Below are positions 1 through 6,085 of a stretch of DNA of 32,677 nucleotides, in pieces (the first letter of the stretch is position 1; every line of letters begins with the position of its first letter). The notes below the pieces were generated by a model that saw nothing but the letters and a program-made list of their open reading frames with translations, made no database searches and had not been told where the DNA came from. The position numbers and the translations under genes were made by a program. The stretch spans positions 1 to 32,677 of the forward strand of contig JAAWAC010000005.1 in the NCBI GenBank assembly GCA_022791975.1, read 5' to 3'. Source of the stretch: Lachnospiraceae bacterium. GTDB lineage: Bacteria > Bacillota > Clostridia > Lachnospirales > Lachnospiraceae.

Positions 1-3
1 ATT

Positions 4-36
4 TTTAGGGACAGCTTCTAAAAAACTGTCCCTAAA
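4..36. repeat. REP-like hairpin beside the broken glycosyltransferase gene
   Basis: A perfect 11-bp inverted repeat (TTTAGGGACAG at 4-14, CTGTCCCTAAA at 26-36) encloses an 11-nt loop. GGGAC-type hairpins of this sort resemble the REP/RAYT-associated palindromes scattered in Firmicutes genomes; that link is from memory and not checked. It lies where the glycosyltransferase reading frame on the minus strand stops resembling its family, so it may mark the end of an inserted element that continues outside the window. It could also work as a terminator, although no clear T-run follows on either side. Confidence 0.55.
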
Positions 37-53
37 CTGAACGTGTTGTAAGT

Positions 54-317
54 TTATCTGAATGACGTTGGATATATATCTGCTTGTTTATTTTGCGCAA
101 TTTTATATATATTTCTAGGCCTAATTAATAATCGATAAAATGCTGATTTTTTTTCTTCACCTGTTCCTATAATTTCTATTCCTTCAAATGAGCAACTTTT
201 CCCCTGTGCAACTAAACAAACATCATATCCAGCCTTTTTTAGAGACACACATTCCTTCAGGAGTATTCTTTGATCTGTTGATTTATGCGTACTTGTGAGA
301 TGGCAAACCTTATTCAT
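54..317 (-). pseudogene. Truncated GT4-type glycosyltransferase (N-terminal fragment)
   Basis: An 87-residue product opening MNKVCHLTSTHKSTDQRI, the typical N-terminal strand and loop of GT-B fold, family 4 glycosyltransferases. It continues through a segment ending NKQADIY, after which family members usually read on into an H-x-H-D-type segment. Here the frame instead runs into five unrelated residues and a stop. A normal member is 350-400 residues, so the nucleotide-sugar binding C-terminal half is missing. The downstream 50 bases hold a REP-like hairpin, suggesting interruption by an insertion or rearrangement; the remainder could lie beyond the window. It is the last visible gene of the polysaccharide operon, 37 bp after the GT2 gene. 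Start ATG at 317 follows a GAGGAAAAG ribosome binding site. Activity is unlikely. Confidence 0.6.
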
Positions 318-354
318 TTCTTTTCCTCTAAAATAACTACTATATCAAATAGCC

Positions 355-1503
355 TCATCGACTCGTCTCCCAAACAGCCTTCTGCTTATTCCCCACAAAT
401 TTAAAAAAGCCGCATAATAATGCAGCATTTACTGAAATAAAGTAAAAAACAATAGAGAGCAATTTCCCAATAAAACCTTTTATTTTCACATGGCGTTTTG
501 CTGTTGTCCAGTATATCAACATCGCAATATAGCCAGCCACCTGAAAAATCCATAAAAAAAACCATCCAAGATTTTTTAACCCCAATATTAAATTACTGAT
601 AAACGCAGTTATCATAAAAAATGGAACAAGCCATTTTATTACTCTGTGAGACACATAGACAAAGCTGCCCTTTCGTGGAAACAACATACGCCAAAATACC
701 CGCATTGCCTGATAATGGCCGGCTCCGTCTCTTACATGTCTCTTAAATTGTTCCTCCAGCCTTTCATTTGGTTCCTCATATGCAATAGCTTCCGTGTTTA
801 GAATCACATCGTAACCCTGCTGTAGTATATAAGTGGAAACATAAAAATCATCATTAATAATTCCTGCCGGAATATCATTCAGATATTCTCTCCGAATCGC
901 ATAGATTGCTCCGTTTGCTCCAGATAATCTGCCCAGCCTTGACTCTTGCCTTTTTACCCAATTTTCATATTTCCAATAAGCACTTTCAGATCTTGCACCT
1001 TCGCCTGAGGTTTTGTCCACCTTATAGCGCAGTTGTCCGCTTACACATCCGATTCTCTGATCTTTAAAACTTTGGACAATCTTTTGAACTGCGCTCTTTT
1101 CAAACATCGTATTTGCATCTGAAAAAACAATAATTTCCCCATTTGCACGGGAAAGCATAGCATTTAAAGCTGCTACCTTCCCACCTCTTGGAAGGTCCAG
1201 CACCTGTATCAAACCTTTTCCTACTCTTTCTGCTTTTAGAACCGTGTTATCTGTAGAGCCGTCCGATGCAACCAAAATCTCTATCTTATTTGACGGGTAA
1301 TCCAGTTGAAGCAAGTTCCAAATTTTCTCTTCTATTACCTTCTCTTCGTTGTAAGCAGCAATTAATAAGCTTACAGTCGGTTCATAATCTGCATCCTTTT
1401 GATAATTTCTTTTTGGTAGGATCTTTAAAATCATGGGATAAAACCCATACGTATAGAACGGCGCAGCTACAGATAATGCAAACAGAATATTCCATGCACT
1501 CAT
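355..1503 (-). CDS. Membrane-anchored family 2 glycosyltransferase
   Basis: A 382-residue GT2 enzyme predicted to add sugars from nucleotide donors to a growing exopolysaccharide at the cytoplasmic face of the membrane. An N-terminal hydrophobic helix (about residues 5-22) precedes a GT-A domain: PTVSLLIAAYNEE at the start of the fold, DGSTDNT, then SDANT in the DxD metal/nucleotide-binding position, and an NDDF acceptor-side motif. A processive-type EEQFKRHVRDGAGHYQ segment occupies the place of the QxxRW box of synthases. Two to three hydrophobic helices fill the last 90 residues. The gene starts 7 bp after the radical SAM gene and is surely co-transcribed. Donor and acceptor cannot be told from sequence. 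AT-rich like its operon neighbours. Confidence 0.85.
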   Translation of the reverse strand: MSAWNILFALSVAAPFYTYGFYPMILKILPKRNYQKDADYEPTVSLLIAAYNEEKVIEEKIWNLLQLDYPSNKIEILVASDGSTDNTVLKAERVGKGLIQVLDLPRGGKVAALNAMLSRANGEIIVFSDANTMFEKSAVQKIVQSFKDQRIGCVSGQLRYKVDKTSGEGARSESAYWKYENWVKRQESRLGRLSGANGAIYAIRREYLNDIPAGIINDDFYVSTYILQQGYDVILNTEAIAYEEPNERLEEQFKRHVRDGAGHYQAMRVFWRMLFPRKGSFVYVSHRVIKWLVPFFMITAFISNLILGLKNLGWFFLWIFQVAGYIAMLIYWTTAKRHVKIKGFIGKLLSIVFYFISVNAALLCGFFKFVGNKQKAVWETSR

Positions 1504-1510
1504 TCTCTTC

Positions 1511-2959
1511 CTAACCTTTCTTAAAAAGATATTTTCTAAAGGTACGAAATGCCTTTATCGTTCGTACAAAATCCTCTTTGCTTGTAAGGCATTGCCCTGC
1601 TTTCATTAAAATATATTTAGGTCTCAAATAAAATTTTTTACGGGCATAATCGCAAAATGCAACCATTTCTTCGGCTGTCAAGCTTTCTGTGTTTAATACA
1701 CAATTGTGCATCCCATCAGCCTTCAGCCAATCTGCATATCTGGATGCTTTAATATAATGATGCTCTTTTGCCCATTCATACGCTTCTGTCCCCGGATATA
1801 CCATTAAGGGAAAATATTGCACGGTATCTAAATGAAGCCTTTTAGAAAACTCCAATGTCTTATGCATGGTTTCCATTGTTTCTCCTGGATTTCCAACCAT
1901 AAAGCATCCATGTACACGCATTCTCGCCTTTTTAGCTGCTGCATTAAATCGCAAAGATTGTTCCAAAGTAATTCCCTTATGCATATTATCAAGAATTTCC
2001 TGATTTCCACTCTCAAAGCCAACTACCACTAATTTGCAGCCAGCCTTTTTCATTAATACCATAGTTTCATATTTCAAATTTACTCTAGCCTGCACGACCC
2101 ATTTAAGCTTTACCTGCGCATCAATCATTAATTTGCAAAATTCTTTTACATTCTTCTGATCAACTGCAAAATTATCATCATCAATTAATATTTCTTTCAC
2201 TTCCGGAAAATTTTTTGTAATGTACAGACATTCTTCAAATAAATTTTGAGCACTCCTTTTCCTATACCCTTTTCCGAACATCACTTGAGAATACATACAA
2301 TAAAAACATTTTGAAGGACATCCTCTGCTTGAAAAAATACTGATTGTAGGATAACTTACATGAGCATAGAAATAATCTTTGATGTTCAAATATTTTTTAT
2401 AAACTTCACTTACAAAGGGAAGCTCGTCTAGATTTTCTATATAAGGCCGATCCGGCGTATGAATGATTTTTCCTTCCTTCTCAAAGCTGATTCCTAATAT
2501 TTCTTCATAACTTTCTGGTTGATACAAGCTGGCAGCTAATTCTCTTACGGTATAGTCATACTCATGTCTTGCTATAAAATCAATATTAGTCCCTTCCTTT
2601 GATAATATCTCTTCCGCGCATGCAGACGCATGAGTACCCACCAAACAGACTTTTATATTATTAAAATGCTTTTTTATTTTCTTAACAAAATTCAAATCAG
2701 AATCAATACTCGCTGTCGACGTATCAACAATGATAAGCTCTGGCTGATACGCCTTTATCATCTGCAGAACCTCTGCATTTTTATAGCATTTTGCAGGCGC
2801 ATCAATCATTTTAATTTCATGGCCAGCCTGATCCAATACACCTGCAGCATACGACAACCACAGCGGAAAATAAATGGTACCGCTTTTTGTTACTGCAGGA
2901 CTTCTGGAGCTTTTTGAATACTTATCTAAAAACGGGGGATTCAATAATAAAATTTTCAT
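1511..2959 (-). CDS. B12-binding domain radical SAM protein
   Basis: A 482-residue protein with the two-domain layout of cobalamin-dependent radical SAM enzymes. Residues about 1-150 form a Rossmann-like B12-binding domain beginning MKILLLNPPF, with LPAY-type and IVDTSTAS segments. Residues about 205-430 form the radical SAM barrel with the [4Fe-4S] cluster motif RGCPSKCFYC (CxxxCxxC, near residue 216), followed by a VGFESGNQEIL strand and GCFMVGNPGET, typical of the MiaB/Elp3-like fold. The family includes C-methyltransferases and other modifying enzymes. In this operon, between an initiating phosphoglycosyl transferase and a GT2 enzyme, it most likely modifies a sugar or lipid-linked glycan precursor, which is inference. 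It is 6 bp after the sugar transferase gene. Exact reaction unknown. Confidence 0.82.
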   Translation of the reverse strand: MKILLLNPPFLDKYSKSSRSPAVTKSGTIYFPLWLSYAAGVLDQAGHEIKMIDAPAKCYKNAEVLQMIKAYQPELIIVDTSTASIDSDLNFVKKIKKHFNNIKVCLVGTHASACAEEILSKEGTNIDFIARHEYDYTVRELAASLYQPESYEEILGISFEKEGKIIHTPDRPYIENLDELPFVSEVYKKYLNIKDYFYAHVSYPTISIFSSRGCPSKCFYCMYSQVMFGKGYRKRSAQNLFEECLYITKNFPEVKEILIDDDNFAVDQKNVKEFCKLMIDAQVKLKWVVQARVNLKYETMVLMKKAGCKLVVVGFESGNQEILDNMHKGITLEQSLRFNAAAKKARMRVHGCFMVGNPGETMETMHKTLEFSKRLHLDTVQYFPLMVYPGTEAYEWAKEHHYIKASRYADWLKADGMHNCVLNTESLTAEEMVAFCDYARKKFYLRPKYILMKAGQCLTSKEDFVRTIKAFRTFRKYLFKKG

Positions 2960-2965
2960 TGCTAT

Positions 2966-3598
2966 CTACCTCTGCTTTCTATAACTCATCTGTTTCAATG
3001 TTTCAGTTCCACCTTCCACAACGCCTTCTTTACGCAGTACTGACACAATAGTTCCAAAGATGCACTTCATATCAAATAAGAAGCTCATTCTTTTAACATA
3101 TTCGCCATCCAATTTAGCTTTTATTGGTATTTCTAATTCGTCTCTTCCATTTATCTGTGCCCATCCTGTAAGTCCAGGCATTATATCATTTGCTCCATAC
3201 TTATCACGCTCTGCAATCAAATCATACTGATTCCAAAGAGCTGGCCGCGGCCCAATAATGCTCATTTCTCCCTTTAAAATATTGATAATCTGTGGAAGTT
3301 CATCCAATGATGTTTTTCGTAGAAATCTTCCCATGCGAGTAATATACTGCTCCGGATTCCTCAACATATGTGTTGGTATATTCTTAGGTGCATCCATCCG
3401 CATAGTACGAAATTTTAATATTTGAAAATTTACTTTATGTATTCCTACTCGTTTTTGTCGAAAAAAAATAGGGCCTTTAGAGTCCAGTTTAATCGCAATC
3501 ATTAACAATAAAAAGATCGGAAACAATAGCACTAATCCTATTACAGAAAATATCGTATCCAGACATCTCTTTAACTTCATATAACTCGCGCGTGACAT
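2966..3598 (-). CDS. Initiating sugar (phosphoglycosyl) transferase, undecaprenyl-phosphate type
   Basis: A 210-residue bacterial sugar transferase of the PglC/WbaP C-terminal family, which moves a sugar-1-phosphate from a nucleotide sugar to undecaprenyl phosphate and so starts repeat-unit assembly. Visible hallmarks: a re-entrant hydrophobic helix at about residues 13-37, the basic segment FFRQKRVG, LKFRTM, TSLDELPQIINILKGEMSI (with the catalytic Asp-Glu pair), IGPRP and PGLTGWAQINGRDE. Length fits the short monotopic form lacking extra N-terminal membrane helices. ATG at 3598 has GAGGAGGG 5-6 nt upstream. It lies 66 bp after the second LoaP gene; I see no clear terminator hairpin in that gap. 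Sugar specificity (often Gal, GlcNAc or a deoxysugar) cannot be read from the sequence. Confidence 0.93.
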   Translation of the reverse strand: MSRASYMKLKRCLDTIFSVIGLVLLFPIFLLLMIAIKLDSKGPIFFRQKRVGIHKVNFQILKFRTMRMDAPKNIPTHMLRNPEQYITRMGRFLRKTSLDELPQIINILKGEMSIIGPRPALWNQYDLIAERDKYGANDIMPGLTGWAQINGRDELEIPIKAKLDGEYVKRMSFLFDMKCIFGTIVSVLRKEGVVEGGTETLKQMSYRKQR

Positions 3599-3664
3599 AA
3601 ATCCCTCCTCTATTCTTGCAAACTCTTTATCATTGATGAAGATTTCTATATATTTTCACTATTA

Positions 3665-4204
3665 TTATTTAAACGAAAACGGCTCCTCTTCCAACCAAAT
3701 CCCCAACAAAATGTCCCTCTCTCTCCCAAACAACCACACCCGAATTACCACATAACGAAGCCGAATCCGTTTCTTCACCACACAATCCAGATATCTTTCC
3801 AATGGCTTCCCACACGCCACAATATTCCCCTGTACATCCACTTCCACTGGCGACAACCGGACGGTATACTCCTCATCCCCATTCAACAGCTCTTTTAAAA
3901 ATGTCTCCTCCTCTGCAGAAACCGGATAAAACTCCCTCTCCTCTTTTCCCAAAATCCGGGTAAACTGTGGAACCATTTTCAGCTGCCGGTAAAACTCCTC
4001 TGGGCATTCTGTGCTTACAAATACATATCCCGGAAACAATCGCTCCGTATGGATTTTGCAGCCTCCCTGAATTCGCCACACGGCCTCTCTTTTTAATAGG
4101 AAACAATCCTCACAAACCTCCGGCGAAACCACCTTGCGGATGGTGTCTATGATCTCCTCCTCATCTCCTGTCATCGTCTGTATGGCATACCACATCTTAC
4201 ACAC
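3665..4204 (-). CDS. loaP: LoaP-like antiterminator (NusG paralogue), second copy
   Basis: A 179-residue NusG-like protein. The NGN domain begins MWYAIQTMTGDEEE and carries the family marker ERLFPGYVFVST at about residues 55-66; a C-terminal KOW-like domain follows from about residue 115. LoaP proteins bind an RNA hairpin near the 5' end of long biosynthetic operons and let RNA polymerase read through terminators. Here the KOW portion is diverged: the usual G-P-L and KIDRHKR residues are replaced by GKPLER and KKRIRLR, so its target may differ from that of the paralogue upstream. Two ATGs are possible; the second (4195, giving MWYAI) is better spaced (9 nt) from the AGAGGG site. It immediately precedes the sugar transferase gene of the polysaccharide operon. 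Confidence 0.82.
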   Translation of the reverse strand: MCKMWYAIQTMTGDEEEIIDTIRKVVSPEVCEDCFLLKREAVWRIQGGCKIHTERLFPGYVFVSTECPEEFYRQLKMVPQFTRILGKEEREFYPVSAEEETFLKELLNGDEEYTVRLSPVEVDVQGNIVACGKPLERYLDCVVKKRIRLRYVVIRVWLFGRERDILLGIWLEEEPFSFK

Positions 4205-4210
4205 ATCCCT

Positions 4211-4438
4211 CTAGACTCCCTCATTATCCATAAACTTCTTCTGCAAGAACAGACCTGTGGAAAAAACTATCCTGCAAAAAAGGTACGCTTCGCCACTTTG
4301 CAGTCTTCCAAACCACAAATTCCATTCTTTCTCTATCCTGTACTTCCGCAACCTTCGCAGTCTAAACTGTAAAACCTGCCTGATACTTGTCCAAAATTCT
4401 TTCACATGATGATTCTCCGGAAAACCATTTCTGACCAT
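4211..4438 (-). CDS. Small hypothetical protein between two loaP genes
   Basis: A 75-residue ORF, rich in Arg, Lys and aromatic residues, that I do not recognise. It occupies the gap between two loaP genes on the same strand, starting 18 bp after the first and ending 6 bp before the second. Its upstream AGAGAG is only a weak ribosome binding site, about 9-10 nt from the ATG. No membrane segment or known motif is clear. It may be a real small protein of the operon, or the decayed remnant of a further gene; the tight spacing favours translation but not function. Confidence 0.3.
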   Translation of the reverse strand: MVRNGFPENHHVKEFWTSIRQVLQFRLRRLRKYRIEKEWNLWFGRLQSGEAYLFCRIVFSTGLFLQKKFMDNEGV

Positions 4439-4456
4439 CCGGCAAAAATCTCTCTT

Positions 4457-5017
4457 TCAGTTCTTGGTTACTATCTCAAGCCCCATTTGCAGCTCCCGGA
4501 ATCCCTTTGAAGCATGTACATTGGTGCCTGTCCCGCCATCCCTACCATTGGTTGCCCCATCACCAGCAAACTTACATCCATGTTCTGCCTCTGGTATCTG
4601 TACCTTGGCTATCCGCTTATGCCGGTCAATCTTCCGGATCAGCTTCTCCTGGCCCTGCAAAGGTCCCTCTGTCACAAAGGTACATCCATCCCGGATATAT
4701 CCCCGGGACATACCAAAATGATGGTCCTCTCCGCAGAGCTTTTGCAAAAACGATTCCTCCTGCTCTTCCAGGGAAGTTAAATTGCCGCTGCCTGCAAGGA
4801 TCTTTTTCATAGAAGGAATCCCTTCCATCTCTTGAACAAGCCGCTCCAGATTTTCGCTCTCCAAAAATATATACCCAGGAAACATCTTTTGCCGCTCCAG
4901 ATGCCAGGCCCCCTCATACCGCCGCATACGGTCATAAGTAAACACAAAAGCATCCTGCAATGCCTCTCTGCTTAGATGCTGCCAACAGGCCTGTAAAACT
5001 TCCTGTTCTTTTTGCAT
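4457..5017 (-). CDS. loaP: LoaP antiterminator (NusG paralogue), first copy; start codon probably altered
   Basis: A NusG-family protein with ERQKMFPGYIFLES in the NGN domain and a KOW domain containing SRGYIRDGC, TEGPLQGQE and IRKIDRHKR, the characteristic LoaP signature. The first ATG (5017) would drop the N-terminal strand. In-frame upstream codons read IWFAIYCT before this Met, aligning with MWYAIQT of the second copy. The codon in the Met position is ATC (5039-5041), 8 nt after an AAAGGGGG ribosome binding site. So translation either starts at AUC, or starts late, or the gene is damaged. About 30 residues rich in Gly, Asn and Thr (PEAEHGCKFAG to NVHASKG) are inserted between RHKRIAKVQI and the final MGLEIV strand. 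It is the first gene of the polysaccharide operon and lies next to the invertible promoter. Confidence 0.8.
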   Translation of the reverse strand: MQKEQEVLQACWQHLSREALQDAFVFTYDRMRRYEGAWHLERQKMFPGYIFLESENLERLVQEMEGIPSMKKILAGSGNLTSLEEQEESFLQKLCGEDHHFGMSRGYIRDGCTFVTEGPLQGQEKLIRKIDRHKRIAKVQIPEAEHGCKFAGDGATNGRDGGTGTNVHASKGFRELQMGLEIVTKN

Positions 5018-5088
5018 TGTGCAATATATTGCAAACCAGATGGTTATGGCCCCCTTTGATGCAGAAAAGCCAGCTGCTTTCTGCCAGA

Positions 5089-5119
5089 ATTTTCGTAGAG
5101 GAACTAACTCTACGAAAAT
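5089..5119 (+). repeat. Left recombination-like site (IRL)
   Basis: A perfect 12-bp palindrome, ATTTTCGTAGAG (5089-5100) and CTCTACGAAAAT (5108-5119), flanks the asymmetric 7-bp spacer GAACTAA (5101-5107). Two 11-13 bp arms around a 6-8 bp spacer is the usual core site of tyrosine site-specific recombinases. Weaker pairing extends outwards (CTGCC at 5081, GGCAG at 5122). Once transcribed leftwards, the site would also form a stem-loop in the leader of the first loaP gene. Confidence 0.8.
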
Positions 5120-5144
5120 CCAGGCAGAAAAAATTTAAAAAACA

Positions 5145-5173
5145 GCTATAAATACAAATATTTCCGCTAACAA
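5145..5173 (-). promoter_or_regulatory. Weaker leftward promoter candidate inside the invertible element
   Basis: On the minus strand TTGTTA (plus 5168-5173), a 17-bp spacer and TATAGC (plus 5145-5150) match the consensus at 4 of 6 positions in each box. If active it would give low loaP operon expression in the sequenced orientation, and would face the XRE gene after inversion. In such AT-rich DNA this match could be chance. Confidence 0.3.
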
Positions 5174-5279
5174 ATCTGAATTCCACAGGAGTTATATGCG
5201 CAAAAACGAGAAAAATCTTTATGAATTAAAAGAAGAACTATGAAAATCTATGAAAAAGAAGTAAAAAACACGATTTTTA

Positions 5280-5308
5280 TTGAAAATCCAAGGGAATCTG
5301 GTTATAAT
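5280..5308 (+). promoter_or_regulatory. Strong sigma-A-type promoter inside the invertible element
   Basis: TTGAAA (5280-5285), a 17-bp spacer and TATAAT (5303-5308) make a near-perfect vegetative promoter, with a start expected near 5315. In this orientation it reads through the right inverted site towards the XRE regulator gene at 5546, giving a leader of about 230 nt. Confidence 0.75.
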
Positions 5309-5328
5309 AATATCTATTGAATAAGAAG

Positions 5329-5359
5329 TCTTTCGTAAAGTTAGTTCCTCTACGAAGAA
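5329..5359 (-). repeat. Right recombination-like site (IRR), inverted copy of the left site
   Basis: Read on the minus strand, this site matches the left one: TTCGTAGAGGAACTAACT is identical (18 bp), then one C/T difference, then TACGAAA. Its spacer (5341-5347) is the same GAACTAA in opposite orientation, and its arms are near-palindromic. Identical spacers in inverted orientation are what strand exchange needs to give inversion of the 240 bp between them. Confidence 0.8.
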
Positions 5360-5545
5360 TACAATCATAGAATCTATCTTCCTTGCTTTCGCAGGCTTTA
5401 TTCCAAAAGTATAGCACAAATAATAATGTACATGCCTTCCCTTTCCCATAATAACACAATGAGCAGAATCTAATTTTGAAGCGCTAATATATCCGGTAGA
5501 CGCGTTAGAAAATCTTTCCTATTCTAAGGAAAAGGAGGGATTTTC

Positions 5546-6085
5546 ATGTGGGATATAGACGAAATCGGAAAAAATGTCACATTATTGCGGATTGCGCAGG
5601 GATTCACTCAGGAAGAGGTTGCATTACAGTCACACATAAGCGTCAGCCGCTTACAGGACATTGAGTATGGATGTCCAAATGTAACCGTAGACACCATACT
5701 ATATATAGCGAAAACACTTCATGTAGATTCCCAGGTACTCGGTATTTTTTTGAAGTCAGATGAAGAGATACTCTCCCAAATCCATAAAACACCACGGCTG
5801 CCAGAATTGCCGGAAGAGCCTCTGCAAGTTTTTAGGAATATTGTTTTGCTAAGAAACATGGAAGGATTGACCCAAAAGCAATTAGCCCACATGTCAAACA
5901 TAAGCGTTGCCCGCCTGCGGGATATTGAGCATGGCTGCGCAAACGTAACCATAAATAAATCGGCCTGCATTGCAAAAACCTTTGGAATGTCAATGTCAGA
6001 ATTGAATACAGTGACTATGTCTGATGCTAGCCTTCTAAATCTTGTACATAGAGCCAGAGCTGTAGTTGGAATAACGGAAACATAG
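5546..6085 (+). CDS. Double-XRE helix-turn-helix transcriptional regulator
   Basis: A 179-residue protein made of two Cro/CI-type HTH domains in tandem. The first (about 8-65) reads NVTLLRIAQGFTQEEVA and ISVSRLQDIEYG; the second (about 97-155) reads NIVLLRNMEGLTQKQLA and ISVARLRDIEHG. The two are clearly internal duplicates, so the protein may bind DNA as a pseudo-dimer; no ligand or peptidase domain is present. The ATG at 5546 follows AAGGAGGG by 7 nt. The gene is directly downstream of the invertible promoter in its present orientation, and its stop codon abuts the ATG of the next gene. Probable role: regulator linked to the polysaccharide switch (inference from position only). Confidence 0.82.
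   Translation: MWDIDEIGKNVTLLRIAQGFTQEEVALQSHISVSRLQDIEYGCPNVTVDTILYIAKTLHVDSQVLGIFLKSDEEILSQIHKTPRLPELPEEPLQVFRNIVLLRNMEGLTQKQLAHMSNISVARLRDIEHGCANVTINKSACIAKTFGMSMSELNTVTMSDASLLNLVHRARAVVGITET

Larger units (their letters stand above)
5089..5359. other. Putative invertible promoter element (phase switch)
   Basis: The element is bounded by the two inverted sites and contains a near-consensus promoter. Inversion about the spacer centres (5104 and 5344) maps position x to 10448-x, so the strong promoter would move to -35 at 5163-5168 and -10 at 5140-5145 on the minus strand. The start site would fall near 5133, about 90 nt upstream of the first loaP. In the sequenced orientation the strong promoter faces away from the polysaccharide operon, probably its OFF or low state. 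Clostridioides difficile (RecV) and Bacteroides capsule promoters are known parallels. No recombinase is encoded here, so it would act in trans. Confidence 0.72.
5042..5545. promoter_or_regulatory. Non-coding divergent control region of the polysaccharide operon
   Basis: About 500 bases without a credible gene lie between the leftward loaP operon and the rightward XRE regulator. The region is very AT-rich and holds the two inverted recombination-like sites, the enclosed promoters, and a roughly 185-nt stretch from the right site to the XRE start. The short frames found here have no family resemblance and overlap the inverted sites. I see no T-tailed terminator between the right site and 5546. 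Confidence 0.75.

Noticed and set aside
3599..3664. Search for a LoaP-target hairpin or terminator between the second loaP and the sugar transferase gene
   Set aside because: No stable stem-loop or T-tailed hairpin visible in the 66 bases.
4464..4812. Three overlapping rightward ORFs of 85-101 residues
   Set aside because: They lie opposite the well-supported first loaP gene, have Pro/Ser-rich nonsense-like sequence and no family resemblance.
5219..5459. Short leftward ORFs (60-84 residues) overlapping the invertible element
   Set aside because: Low-complexity AT-rich translation without motifs or good ribosome binding sites; they run through the inverted sites.
5476..5510. TTGAAG near 5476 considered as a local promoter of the XRE gene
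   Set aside because: No acceptable -10 box at 16-18 bp; the promoter in the invertible element is far better.
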